DNA of 64,000 nt, from assembly GCF_016617715.1 (NCBI RefSeq), contig NZ_CP067225.1:1984001-2048000 (forward strand). The letters run 5' to 3'. This document shows, in pieces, positions 19,128-27,929 of the stretch. How positions within the stretch are numbered: position 1 is the first letter of the stretch; each line of letters opens with the position of its first letter. Below the pieces are notes generated by a model. The model made no database searches and was not told the DNA's origin. It saw nothing but the letters and a program-made list of their open reading frames with translations. This DNA is from Paracoccus sp. MC1862. GTDB lineage: Bacteria; Pseudomonadota; Alphaproteobacteria; Rhodobacterales; Rhodobacteraceae. The position numbers were made by a program, and so were the translations under genes.

Positions 19128-19763
19128 ATGAGCCAACCCGTGCATCCGACCATCACCCAACTCGTCGCGGCCGGAGTGCATCTGTTCGGGCGCGACGGCT
19201 TCGAGGCGACCTCGACACGGGCCATTGCCGCGAAGGCGGGCACGAACATCTCCTCCATCGCCTATCATTTTGGCGGCAAGGAGGGCTTGCGGCTCGCCTG
19301 CGCCGATGCCGTGGCAGCGTCCATCGGTCAGGTGGCGCAGGCGATCCCGGCGGAACCGGGCGCAATCGGTCGCGACCAGGCACGCCGCAGCCTGCGGCGG
19401 CTGATGCGCCGGATCGTGACCTTCCTGATGACCCCTGCCGCCGCGGATGTCGTCGGCTTCCTGCTGCGGGAACTTGCAATCCCCGATAGCCCGGTGCTCG
19501 ATCGGCTTTGCGCCAGGCTGATCGAGCCGCGCCACCGCGCGCTGTGCCTGCTCTGGGGCGCGGCCACCGGCAGCGACCCGGACAGCGAGGACACGCGCCT
19601 TGCCGTATTTTCGCTGGTCGGGCAGGCCGCCTATTTTCGGCTGGCCGCGCCGCTGGTGCAGCGGCGGATGGGCTGGCCGGGCTATTCCCGGCGCGAGGCG
19701 CGGGCGATCCAGCGGCGGCTTCTCGCCAATCTCGACGCGATCCTGGACGCCGCCGATGGCTGA
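19128..19763 (+). CDS. cecR: TetR-family regulator, CecR/YbiH-like
   Basis: A 211-residue repressor. The N-terminal TetR helix-turn-helix is clear: LVAAGVHLFGRDGFEATSTRAIAAKAGTNISSIAYHFGGKEGL. The C-terminal ligand domain resembles that of CecR (DUF1956), which in E. coli controls the ybhGFSR efflux genes; exactly those homologues follow here. The ATG at 19128 is chosen, with an in-frame GTG three bases upstream as an alternative. No good ribosome site is seen because the space is taken by the palindrome, so translation may be inefficient. The stop overlaps the next start by 8 bases. Confidence 0.87.
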   Translation: MSQPVHPTITQLVAAGVHLFGRDGFEATSTRAIAAKAGTNISSIAYHFGGKEGLRLACADAVAASIGQVAQAIPAEPGAIGRDQARRSLRRLMRRIVTFLMTPAAADVVGFLLRELAIPDSPVLDRLCARLIEPRHRALCLLWGAATGSDPDSEDTRLAVFSLVGQAAYFRLAAPLVQRRMGWPGYSRREARAIQRRLLANLDAILDAADG

Positions 19764-20697
19764 CTTCCTCTGCGCACTGCCGCTGCTTTCGGCCTTGCTG
19801 CTCCGCTGCGCCCCTCCGCCGCCGCTCGCCACGGGCCATGTCGAGGGGGAATATATCCAGGTCGCGCCGCTGGTGACGGCCCGGGTCAGCGAGGTCGTCG
19901 TCCGCCGTGGCGACCGAGTCGCTGCCGGACAGCTTCTGGCGCAGGCCGAGACGGCGGATGCGAGCGCCGCCGTCGATGCGGCCGAGGCGCGGTTGAAGCA
20001 GGCGGAATCCGAGCTTGCCGACCTGACCCACGGCAGCCGGCCCGAGGAGCTTGCCGCGTTGGAGGCCGCGCTCGCGGCGGCGCAGGCGACTGCCGCCCGC
20101 GCCGCCCAGGATGCCGAGCGCGAGGATCGACTGCAGGCGCGCGGCGTGTCCTCCGCCTCGCAGAGCGCGGCCCTGCGCGCTGCCGCCGATGTCGCCCGGG
20201 CGGGCGTCGCCGAGGCCGGGGCCCGGCTGGAGGCCGCGCGCCTGCCTGCCCGTGCCGATCGCATCGAGGCCGCCAGCGGGGCGGTCGCCGAGGCCCGCGC
20301 CGCGCGTGACACCAGCCTTTGGCAACTTGACCAGCGCAGCCTGCGGGCCGAGGGCGCAGGCGTAGTCTCGGACATCATCCGCAACGCGGGCGAGATTGCC
20401 GGCCCCTCTGCGCCGGTCCTTTCCTATCTGCCCGACGGCGCCGTCACGCTGCGGGTGTTCCTGCCGGAATCCGCGCTGTCCTCCATCACGGTCGGCACGC
20501 GGCTGACGGTCGAGTGTGACGGCTGTGCGCCGCTGACCGCCCGCGTCACGTGGATCGCGGAACAGGCCGAGTTCACCCCGCCTGTCATCTATTCCCGCGA
20601 GATGCGGCAAAAGCTCGTCTACATGGTCGAGGCCCTGCCCGAGCCGGCCGACGCCCTGAAGCCCGGCCAGATCGTCGAGGTGCGGCTGGCGCCATGA
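19756..20697 (+). CDS. ybhG: HlyD-type periplasmic adaptor (YbhG-like)
   Basis: A membrane-fusion protein of 313 residues linking an inner-membrane ABC exporter to the outer membrane. The N-terminus (MADFLCALPLLSALLLRCAPP) is a short signal or lipoprotein-like segment. A split biotinyl-lipoyl domain follows (GEYIQVAPLVTARVSEVVVRRGDRVAAGQLLAQ), then a long alanine-rich coiled-coil hairpin (about residues 65-200), the second lipoyl half (LRAEGAGVVSDIIRNAGEIA) and a beta-barrel (TLRVFLPESALSSITVGTRL). It overlaps cecR by 8 bases and the ATPase gene by 4, as expected in a tight operon. The substrate is unknown; the E. coli counterpart affects cephalosporin and chloramphenicol sensitivity. Confidence 0.88.
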   Translation: MADFLCALPLLSALLLRCAPPPPLATGHVEGEYIQVAPLVTARVSEVVVRRGDRVAAGQLLAQAETADASAAVDAAEARLKQAESELADLTHGSRPEELAALEAALAAAQATAARAAQDAEREDRLQARGVSSASQSAALRAAADVARAGVAEAGARLEAARLPARADRIEAASGAVAEARAARDTSLWQLDQRSLRAEGAGVVSDIIRNAGEIAGPSAPVLSYLPDGAVTLRVFLPESALSSITVGTRLTVECDGCAPLTARVTWIAEQAEFTPPVIYSREMRQKLVYMVEALPEPADALKPGQIVEVRLAP

Positions 20698-21614
20698 AAC
20701 CGCAGGCTCCCGACACCCCGGTCATCGCCGTCGAAGGGCTGACGAAGTCCTTTGGCCGCCGCCGGGTCGTGGACGGCGTCGGCCTGACCGTCGGGGCGGG
20801 CGAGATCGCGGGGTTCCTGGGGCCGAACGGATCGGGCAAGACCACCTGCATCCGCATGATATGCGGGTTGCTGACGCCCGATGCGGGCCGTGGGACCGTC
20901 CTGGGGCTGGACCTCATGCGCGGGCAGCGCGCGATCCGGTTGCAGGTCGGCTACATGACCCAGAGGTTCTCGCTCTACGAGGATCTGTCGATCCGGCAGA
21001 ACCTTGCCTTCGTGGCCGGGCTCTATCACCTGCCGCGGCAGGCGGTGGCCGACACGCTGGAGGACCTCGGCCTGTCCTCCCGCCGCCACCAGCTTGCGGG
21101 CTCGCTGTCGGGCGGATGGAAGCAGCGGCTTGCGCTGGCCGCCTGCCTCATGCACCGCCCGAAGCTGCTGCTGCTGGACGAGCCAACGGCGGGCGTCGAT
21201 CCCAAGGCCCGCCGCGCCTTCTGGGACGAGATCCACGACCGGGCGGGCCGCGGCATGACGGTGCTCGTCTCGACCCACTACATGGACGAGGCAGAACGCT
21301 GCAACCGCATCCACTACATCGCCCATGGCCGCCTGGTCACCAACGGGACGGTCGATGAGGTGATTGCCGCAGCGGGCCTTGTCACCCGCAGCGTCGAAAC
21401 CAACCATCCGGCCGCGCTGGCGCAGGAACTTCGCCGAGCGCCCGGCGTGGCGCAGGTCGAGCCCTTCGGGGCTTTGCTGCATGTCACCGGCCTGGACGCC
21501 GCGGCGCTGGATGCCGCCATCGCAGCCGCGGGCGCCAAGGGAACGCCGGTCGAGACCAGCCTTGAGGACGTCTTCATCCGGCTGATGGAGCAGGCGGAGG
21601 ACAAGATGCGATGA
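20694..21614 (+). CDS. ABC exporter ATPase (YbhF-like, single NBD)
   Basis: A 306-residue ATPase. Walker A is GFLGPNGSGKTT, the Q-loop MTQRFSLY, the signature LSGGWKQRLALAA, Walker B LLLLDEPTAGVD and the switch histidine is in VSTHYMDEAERC. The ATG at 20694 overlaps the adaptor stop (ATGA). E. coli YbhF carries two fused ATPase domains, while this protein has only one with a short C-terminal domain; the active pump would then need a homodimer. Followed by the permease with ATGA overlap. Confidence 0.93.
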   Translation: MKPQAPDTPVIAVEGLTKSFGRRRVVDGVGLTVGAGEIAGFLGPNGSGKTTCIRMICGLLTPDAGRGTVLGLDLMRGQRAIRLQVGYMTQRFSLYEDLSIRQNLAFVAGLYHLPRQAVADTLEDLGLSSRRHQLAGSLSGGWKQRLALAACLMHRPKLLLLDEPTAGVDPKARRAFWDEIHDRAGRGMTVLVSTHYMDEAERCNRIHYIAHGRLVTNGTVDEVIAAAGLVTRSVETNHPAALAQELRRAPGVAQVEPFGALLHVTGLDAAALDAAIAAAGAKGTPVETSLEDVFIRLMEQAEDKMR

Positions 21615-22726
21615 TCCTGTCGCCGCACCGAGTGCTTGCGATCCTGCGCAAGGAATTCATCCAGATGCGGCGGGACCGGATCACCTTCGCGATGATGCTG
21701 GGCATACCGATCATCCAGCTGCTCCTGTTCGGCTTTGCGATCAACAACGATCCCAAGCTCTTGCCCGCCGCGCTGGTCGGGCCGGCCGACGACCGCTTTG
21801 CCCGCGCCATGGTCACGGCGCTGGAGAACACCGGCTACTACCGCTTCGTCGCGCCCGGCATCACGGCGGCCGAGGCAGAACGGATGCTGACGAACGGAAG
21901 CGTGTCCTTCGTCGTCACCATGGCGCCCGATTTCGGCGCCGACCTGCTGCGGGGCGACCGGGCGCAGGTTCTCGTCGAAGCCGATGCGACCGATCCGGCT
22001 GCCGCTTCGGGTGCGATATCGACCCTCGGCACCGTTGCTGCGCAAGCGCTGACCCGCGAACTCGGCGCGGCCTTGCCTGCCGGCGGCCCCGAGATCCTCA
22101 TTCACCGCCGCTACAACCCCGAAGGGTCGATCCGGCTGAACATCGTCCCCGGTCTTCTGGGCATCATCCTGCAGATGACGATGGTGATGATGACCGCGAT
22201 GGCGCTGACGCGCGAGATCGAGCGCGGCACCATGGAGAACCTGCTGGCGATGCCTGCGACGCCGAGCGAGATCATGATTGGCAAGATCACCCCCTTCCTC
22301 GCCGTGGGGGGCGTGCAGGTAACGGTGATCCTGACCGCGGCACGGGCGATCTTCGCCGTTCCGTTCGAGGGCGCGCCCGGACTGCTGCTTGCCGGAGTGT
22401 TCCTGTTCGTGCTTGCCTTAGTGCTCCTGGGCTACCTGATCTCGACCGTGTCGCGAACGCAGATGCAGGCGATGCAACTGTCGATCTTCGTCTTCCTGCC
22501 CTCGATCCTGCTGTCGGGCTTCATGTTCCCCTTCCGCGGCATGCCGGGATGGGCGCGGATGATCGGCGAGGTGCTGCCGGTTACCCACTTCTTGCGGCTG
22601 GTCCGGGCAGTGATGCTGAAGGGCGCAGGGCTTGCCGATGTCCGGGCGCAGTTCCTCACGCTCGGCGCGATGGTGGTCGTGCTCGCAGTTCTCGCGCTCA
22701 CGCGGTTCAGGCGGACGCTGGACTGA
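21611..22726 (+). CDS. ABC-2 type permease (YbhS/YbhR-like)
   Basis: A 371-residue permease with an N-terminal helix (MILGIPIIQLLLFGFAINND region), a large periplasmic domain of about 130 residues, and five C-terminal helices including IVPGLLGIILQMTMVMMTAMAL and the ABC-2 signature EIERGTMENLLAMPATPSEIMIGKI. The E. coli system has two permeases, YbhS and YbhR; only one is present here, so with the single-domain ATPase the assembly is presumably a homodimer. It is the last gene of the operon. Confidence 0.92.
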   Translation: MILSPHRVLAILRKEFIQMRRDRITFAMMLGIPIIQLLLFGFAINNDPKLLPAALVGPADDRFARAMVTALENTGYYRFVAPGITAAEAERMLTNGSVSFVVTMAPDFGADLLRGDRAQVLVEADATDPAAASGAISTLGTVAAQALTRELGAALPAGGPEILIHRRYNPEGSIRLNIVPGLLGIILQMTMVMMTAMALTREIERGTMENLLAMPATPSEIMIGKITPFLAVGGVQVTVILTAARAIFAVPFEGAPGLLLAGVFLFVLALVLLGYLISTVSRTQMQAMQLSIFVFLPSILLSGFMFPFRGMPGWARMIGEVLPVTHFLRLVRAVMLKGAGLADVRAQFLTLGAMVVVLAVLALTRFRRTLD

Positions 22727-22915
22727 GGGCGCTCGGAGTGAACCGCCGTTAGTTCCGGTGCTTTCACAACACGGAAGCCTGGGAACGACATGCCGCGGCA
22801 AGAGCCGGCGCCAGGAACGCGCGATCATCGGCCGCAGTGGAAGGACCCGCCAAAGGCGCGGCGGGCAGTCACAGATCGGCTCACCGTATTCCTGAACGCT
22901 CGGATACCATGTGGC

Positions 22916-23281
22916 TCACTCATCCCATGCCTGCAGGAGCGTCTGCCGCGCGATCTTCCCGCCCTCGACGTCCATCGTCGCGATGCAGAAGACCCTAGTG
23001 CCGTCGGGATAGGCGCAGGACTGGGTGAAGGCGAGCCGGTCGCCCTCGGCCACGGCGAAATCCACAGCATGGGTCATGGCGCGCGAGCAGATGTCGTCCC
23101 AGTAGGTCGTGATGGCGGCGCGGCCACGCACCAGCCGAGGGCGACTCGGCGGGTTATTGCGATCGATCACCCGGACCTCGGCGTCATCGGCGTAGAAGCC
23201 GGCGAGCCGGCGGCCATCGCGGCTCTCGATCGCCTGCTTGAGACCGCTGGCGCTGACCCTTTCGGTCGTTGTGCTTTCCAT
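22916..23281 (-). CDS. SnoaL/NTF2-like protein
   Basis: A 121-residue small protein with the NTF2/SnoaL-like cone-fold pattern: an N-terminal helix (LKQAIESRDGRRLAGFYADDAEVRV), then PRLVRGRAAITTYWDDI, and strands including VDFAVAEGDRLAFTQSCAYPDG. Members bind or isomerise small hydrophobic ligands or act as dimer partners, and no catalytic set can be named. It follows the AhpD-like gene by 11 bases on the same strand and is probably co-transcribed. Confidence 0.78.
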   Translation of the reverse strand: MESTTTERVSASGLKQAIESRDGRRLAGFYADDAEVRVIDRNNPPSRPRLVRGRAAITTYWDDICSRAMTHAVDFAVAEGDRLAFTQSCAYPDGTRVFCIATMDVEGGKIARQTLLQAWDE

Positions 23282-23292
23282 GGTGTTCTCTC

Positions 23293-23766
23293 CTAGTTCG
23301 ACTTCGCACTGGCCGACGCGGAGGCCTCGGCGGCCGCGGACATGAGCGTGTCGACCTCGGACCGGAACCGAGCCTGGTCGACCTGCATCCCGTTCAGCAC
23401 CGTGCTCCAGTGCCGGACGATGGCAGCCATGGCCACGGCTTCGGCGATCTCCTCGTCCGTGGCGCCATGGGCGCGGGCGGCGGCGGTGTGAAAATAGATG
23501 CAGTAGCTGCAGGGGATCTGCGATGCCACTGCCAATCCCATCAGCTCCTTGGTCTTGTTGTCTAGCGCGGTATCCTTGCTGAGCTGGAGGGCCGAGAACT
23601 CGCCCCATGCGCCGGCAAGCCCGGTTTCGGGGAAGACGTCGAACATCGATGGCACCATCCCCAGTGCGGCTTCGATCTGGCCGCGCGTATCGGTGGCCTG
23701 GTCCTGGGCCACGGCGCCTGTGCCGAGCACGAGGCCAAGAACGGCGGCGGCAAGAAGATGTTTCAT
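23293..23766 (-). CDS. Exported carboxymuconolactone-decarboxylase/AhpD-like protein
   Basis: A 157-residue protein with an AhpD-like core carrying the redox motif CSYCIYFH (CxxC followed by histidine), typical of peroxidase-linked alkylhydroperoxidase D proteins. It has an N-terminal signal peptide (MKHLLAAAVLGLVLGTGAVAQ), unusual for this mostly cytoplasmic fold, so it probably acts in the periplasm. The ATG at 23766 is preceded by AAGGAGA at good spacing, better than the in-frame ATG 15 bases upstream. The C-terminus is low-complexity alanine/serine. It lies between the SnoaL-like gene and the LuxR/hydrolase regulator. Confidence 0.85.
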   Translation of the reverse strand: MKHLLAAAVLGLVLGTGAVAQDQATDTRGQIEAALGMVPSMFDVFPETGLAGAWGEFSALQLSKDTALDNKTKELMGLAVASQIPCSYCIYFHTAAARAHGATDEEIAEAVAMAAIVRHWSTVLNGMQVDQARFRSEVDTLMSAAAEASASASAKSN

Positions 23767-23895
23767 GGCTTTCTCCTTCATGGCGCCGCGCGGGAGGAAT
23801 CGGTGCCGGCGGCGATGGGAACAGCTTCCCATGAAGGGACAAGATCCGGCTTCCGCCGGTGGGCCGACGTCGCACATGGCCCGATCGGGCCAGCG

Positions 23896-25443
23896 TCAGG
23901 AGGCTTCGCTGCGGGCCAGCAGCGCGGCAGCGGCAGCGCGCGAGGGGAGGTCCAGCTTGAGAAGGATGTTCGTGACATGCCGCTTGACGGTATGTGCGGA
24001 AAGCTCCAGCCGTTCGGCGATCTCGTGGTTGCTGAGGCCCTCAGCCACCAGCCCGAGCACCTCGCGCTCACGCAGGGTGAGATGGGTGAGATCGGGGTTA
24101 TGACCCCGAATCCCGCGTGCGGGCTCAAGATGTTGCTCGGGCACAAGGCGCTCGACCGAAAGGCAGGCGCCGTCGATCCGAATCTCTCCCCACGAGACGA
24201 AATGCTGTCCCGTCCCGAAGGCGACCTCGGCCGCGACCATCGAGACCAGCACGACGCCCGGCGTCGCCTCTCCCGCCAGGGCAAGGGCAATCCGCGCCGT
24301 GACGCCGGAGGCGGCGCCCTCGCCGGGCAGGACCTCGCCGACATGGACACCCTGGCCAAGCCCGATCCCCAGCGACCGCGCGAGAGCGGACAGGTTCCGG
24401 GCACAACCCAGCGCCCGCGACGGACCGTCGAGGCGCAGCAGCCGCCCTTCGGGCCCGGAGGCCACGACGGAGCCGCCGAAGCATCGTGCCTCGTCGGAAA
24501 GGCGCGCGTCGAACGTGCCGGCGCGCTCTGCGAGCTCTCCGTCAAGAAGCGCCCTTCGGGACGCGCCCGTTATCCGCAGCGCAAGAAGTGCCGCAAGGCT
24601 CCGCTCGGGCTGAGTCGAGGGGGTGGCCCTGGTCAGGAACTCCTCGATTGCATCGACCGCGGCGTCCGTGTCTCCGGTCCAGATCGGGTGGTCGCGCCCC
24701 TCAAGCCACCGCAGTTCAGCGCCCGGGATATGGCGCGCCAGGTATGATGCGGCCTCGGGGCTCGCGCGCGCATCGTGGCGGCGGTGCAGGATCAGGGTGG
24801 GCACCCGAATGCCGGGCAGAATGGCCCTAAGGTCAATGGCCGAGTTCATGCGCGCCAGCGCGATCCCTGCGTTGGGACTGCAGGAAAGTCGCTCGAACCG
24901 GGCCCACCATCCCCTGAATTCCGGGTCCCCGGCTCGGCCGGGAGCAAAGGCTCGCAGTGTTCTCCCCTGACCCCAACTTGTATCGGCCTGCGCCACGAAC
25001 TGCTCGACTGCCTCGGCATCCTGCACCCAGCGGTGAAAGCACGCATAGCCGCCATAAAGCACAAGGGCCCGCACCCGCTCGGGATGAGTGGCGGCAAAGA
25101 GCAGCGACATGGGCGCGCCTTCCGATGCGCCCAGAAGCGCAGCCCGCCCGCTTCCGGCGGCATCCATCACGGCGCGCACGTCGTCCATGCGGGTTTCGAG
25201 GTCGGGAAGATGGGCGGGATCGACCCGGTCCGACAGGCCGGTGCCGCGCTTCTCGAACTGGATCAGCCGGGTGAAGCCTGACAGCCGGCGCAGCAGATGA
25301 GCATAGCCCGGATCTTCCCAATGGACGTCGAGGTTGGAAAGGAAGCCGGGCACGAAGACAAGGTTGATCGGTCCCTGGCCCACGACCTGATAGGCGAGCC
25401 GTAGGTCGCCGCTCCGGGCATCGCGCGTCTGGGGGAGCTTCAT
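23896..25443 (-). CDS. LuxR-type regulator with alpha/beta-hydrolase and cyclase-like domains
   Basis: A 515-residue three-part protein. Residues 1-265 form an alpha/beta hydrolase with nucleophile elbow LLGASEGAP, oxyanion region VFVPGFLSN and a late histidine in LEGRDHP. About 290-430 resembles a degenerate class III cyclase domain (GIGLGQGVHVGEVLPGEG, VLVSMVAAEVAF) that lacks obvious metal aspartates. The C-terminus (450-510) is a LuxR/GerE helix-turn-helix: LTLREREVLGLVAEGLSNHEIAERLELSAHTVKRHV. The start MKLPQTRDARSGDLRLAY is chosen over an upstream in-frame ATG because similarity begins there. It probably senses a small ester or lipid-like ligand and controls nearby genes; that is inference. 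Confidence 0.88.
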   Translation of the reverse strand: MKLPQTRDARSGDLRLAYQVVGQGPINLVFVPGFLSNLDVHWEDPGYAHLLRRLSGFTRLIQFEKRGTGLSDRVDPAHLPDLETRMDDVRAVMDAAGSGRAALLGASEGAPMSLLFAATHPERVRALVLYGGYACFHRWVQDAEAVEQFVAQADTSWGQGRTLRAFAPGRAGDPEFRGWWARFERLSCSPNAGIALARMNSAIDLRAILPGIRVPTLILHRRHDARASPEAASYLARHIPGAELRWLEGRDHPIWTGDTDAAVDAIEEFLTRATPSTQPERSLAALLALRITGASRRALLDGELAERAGTFDARLSDEARCFGGSVVASGPEGRLLRLDGPSRALGCARNLSALARSLGIGLGQGVHVGEVLPGEGAASGVTARIALALAGEATPGVVLVSMVAAEVAFGTGQHFVSWGEIRIDGACLSVERLVPEQHLEPARGIRGHNPDLTHLTLREREVLGLVAEGLSNHEIAERLELSAHTVKRHVTNILLKLDLPSRAAAAALLARSEAS

Positions 25444-25864
25444 CACCGTGGCTCGCCTGCTGTGCGCGCGAATGTAGCACTTGGTGGAAACTCCTGCACT
25501 TGTCACGTGCGACTGGCCTCAGAGCAGGACCTCCATTAGCCCGAGCAGGGCGCGGAGATCGGTCCTATAGTCAGAACCTGTAAACGAACCTCTCGGCGCT
25601 TTAGCACGCTCAGGAACCAGCGGGGCGCCAGTTTATTGAGTGCCGCCATCAACGCAGGCCTGCGAAAACCGGCGCAACGTGGCAAGCTCTATAGAAGAGG
25701 GGATCAGTGGGAGGACTTAGCCTTCCCCAAGGCTGCCGACCCGGAGTCCATCCCCATGCAGTCATGGGATTTCTCCAGGACTTCGCTCCCCGTGCAAGGC
25801 CCCACCCGCGCGTTGCGGTGCAGACGGTTGGCAAGGTGCTGTCATCAACAGCAAAGCGACCATC
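25444..25864. other. 421-bp intergenic stretch, nothing recognisable
   Basis: Upstream region of the LuxR-type regulator (minus) and of the small HTH gene (plus). Short open frames present here have no family character. I see no clear repeat or RNA fold, and only AT-richer patches around 25560-25640 where promoters could lie. Confidence 0.5.
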
Positions 25865-26263
25865 ATGACCAGACCTTTCAAAGACACGCCCGCAGCACAG
25901 CTCATTCGCTCGCGCATCATCGACCTGAAGGGCCGCAAGACCCAGGCCCAGATCGCGCAGGAAGCCGGCTTCCCGAACGCAAGTTTCCTGGCGATGCTGA
26001 AGTCAGGCGCAAACAAGATCGCACTCGACCGGGTGCCCGATCTGGCACGGGCACTCGACGTCGATCCCGGACATCTGATGCGGCTCGCTCTTGCCCAGTC
26101 CATCGGCGAAACCGCGTCCCGGGCAGTTCTCGAGATTTTCGGCACCCCGGTCACGGCAAAAGAGGTGCTTTGGCTCCAGGAACTGCGGGAGGCCTCTGAC
26201 AACGCCGATCCCCGACCCACCGCAAAGGGTCGCGCCGCGATCCGCGCCATCTTCGGGAAGTGA
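25865..26263 (+). CDS. Small helix-turn-helix (Cro/C1-type) DNA-binding protein
   Basis: A 132-residue protein with an N-terminal XRE-like HTH: IIDLKGRKTQAQIAQEAGFPNASFLAMLKSGANKIALDRVPDLARALDVDPGHLMRLAL. It resembles short regulators often found on Rhodobacterales accessory DNA. The C-terminal half (VTAKEVLWLQELREASDN) is helical and of unknown role. A damaged short frame follows at 26311-26439. The target is unknown. Confidence 0.8.
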   Translation: MTRPFKDTPAAQLIRSRIIDLKGRKTQAQIAQEAGFPNASFLAMLKSGANKIALDRVPDLARALDVDPGHLMRLALAQSIGETASRAVLEIFGTPVTAKEVLWLQELREASDNADPRPTAKGRAAIRAIFGK

Positions 26264-26310
26264 TCACCATGTTCGCTGCACCGGCGGATCCCGCGCGCCT
26301 TTCCGGCTGA

Positions 26311-26439
26311 GACGTTCTCACCCCGAATGAACGAGGCTGGATCGAGATGATCCGGGTGATCTCGGCTGGCTCGGACCCGGCTGTCGACCTCGAGAGCACC
26401 GCGGCACTCCGGCAGACGCTGGACCGGATGCGCAACTGA
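26311..26439 (+). pseudogene. Remnant of a small partner gene
   Basis: A 42-codon stretch without an upstream start codon (a TGA directly precedes it) reads VLTPNERGWIEMIRVISAGSDPAVDL and ends RQTLDRMRN. The composition is clearly coding, and it looks like the C-terminal part of a small helical protein whose 5' part was lost. From 26440 to 26588 I see nothing beyond a likely promoter for the mrr gene. Confidence 0.45.
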
Positions 26440-27452
26440 CAGGGGCAAGAGGACGCAGCGATCAACCGTCTCCTCGTGACCCCCGGGATCCACGGAGGTC
26501 GCGCCATTCCTCATAAGGGTCGCCCGTCCCACGTCGTTGCGCTTCGCCACCTCCAAGCTACTCTCCCAAGGCTAAGCTTGGAGATGCAATGGAACGTCTT
26601 TGGTTGGTCCGTCTCGGTCGCCATGGCGAGGGCGAGAAGCAGGCACAAGAACAGTGCCTTCTCTCGATCGACTTCGGTGTCCGTGAAGATCTACGCGCAT
26701 GCAAGGACCGAGGGGCAGTGCTGGCCGTCATCTCGCGCATCCACCCCGACGAGAAGGCTGCTACGCTGCGAAACTACGCGGCACAGGTCAATCAGCTCAT
26801 CAACGTCGCGCGCGCCGGCGACTTCGTCGTGTCCCCGATGAAGACGAGCTCGACGATCTGGATCGGTCGCTTGGTTGGGGACTACGCGCCCGGACCGGAA
26901 GGGCAGATCACCAGAAAGGTTGAGTGGCTGAAGACCGACCTGCCACGGGATACATTCAAGCAGGATCTGCTTTACAGCTTCGGTGCATTCATGACGGTAT
27001 GCGAGGTGAGTAGAAACAATGCCCTCAAGCGCATCGAGAGCGTCATAGACACCGGCCAGGACCACGGGGATGGGGTTACGCTCACTACCGGCCCGTCCAC
27101 ACCTGTGGTGTCTTCCAGCGTCCCCGAGAGTGCAGAGGCATCCGACCAACTCGTAGATCTTGAGCGGATCGCGCGGGACCAGATCGAGCGGCGGGTGGCA
27201 TCAGTCTTTACGGGGCACGATTTCACGCGGCTCGTCGGGGCCATCCTGAATGCCCAAGGCTATGTCGCCCGCGTCACCCCGCTAGGAGCTGACAACGGTG
27301 TCGACATCGTGGCCGGTAGCGGTCCCCTCGGCCTCGAAAGTCCGCGCCTTGTTGTCCAGGTCAAGTCGGGCACCATGATCGTCGATCAGCCGAGTCTACA
27401 GGCTCTCATCGGGAGCATTAGGACACCCAGGCAGATCATGGCCTGATCGTAA

Positions 27453-27460
27453 GCTGGGCC
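27453..27460. repeat. IS66 target-site duplication, left copy
   Basis: GCTGGGCC directly abuts the left IS66 end (GTAAGCGCTG) and is repeated exactly at 28853-28860. Eight bases is the duplication length known for the IS66 family. Confidence 0.95.
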
Positions 27461-27545
27461 GTAAGCGCTGTTCTGCTCCCACCTTCTCTGGCCTGTTCTG
27501 ATCTGGGATCGGGATGTCCTGTGATGGGCGGGAGGGAGTTTCTCC

Positions 27546-27929
27546 ATGGCGGCTACACTGGAGGTTCTCCCGCTCGATGGCGGCGGTCGCCATCGGCGGA
27601 CTTGGCCGGATGAGGTGAAAGCGTGGATCGTGGCGGAGACGCTGCGCCCGGGTGTGACGGTGAACGAGGTCGCGGCACGGCACGGGCTGCAGGCCAACCA
27701 TCTGTCGTTGTGGCGCTCGCGCGCCCGGGCGGGGCAGCTGGTGCTGCCCGCGCCGGAGGGTTCGGTCGGGTTCGCGGCCATGATCGTGGCGCCCTCCGAC
27801 GAAGGCCCGCGCTGTTCCGAAGCCGTCGGCCTGGAGATCAGGGTCGGCGCGGTGACGATCCGCCTCGAGGCCGGCGTCTCGGCCGAACGGCTTGCGGCCC
27901 TCGTGCGCGCGCTGACGGCCCCGGCATGA
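27546..27929 (+). CDS. tnpA: IS66 TnpA (OrfA) accessory protein
   Basis: A 127-residue protein with an N-terminal helix-turn-helix (RTWPDEVKAWIVAETLRPGVTVNEVAARHGLQANHLSLWRSRAR), typical of IS66 OrfA. The C-terminal part (VGLEIRVGAVTIRLEAGVSAERLAALVRAL) is also characteristic. The frame is whole and its stop overlaps the tnpB start (ATGA), the conserved IS66 arrangement. It probably binds the element ends, but no active transposase remains here. Confidence 0.9.
   Translation: MAATLEVLPLDGGGRHRRTWPDEVKAWIVAETLRPGVTVNEVAARHGLQANHLSLWRSRARAGQLVLPAPEGSVGFAAMIVAPSDEGPRCSEAVGLEIRVGAVTIRLEAGVSAERLAALVRALTAPA

Noticed and set aside
25636..26199. 187-codon frame overlapping the small HTH gene
   Set aside because: It runs over the HTH gene in another frame, with shadow-type composition and no conserved motif.
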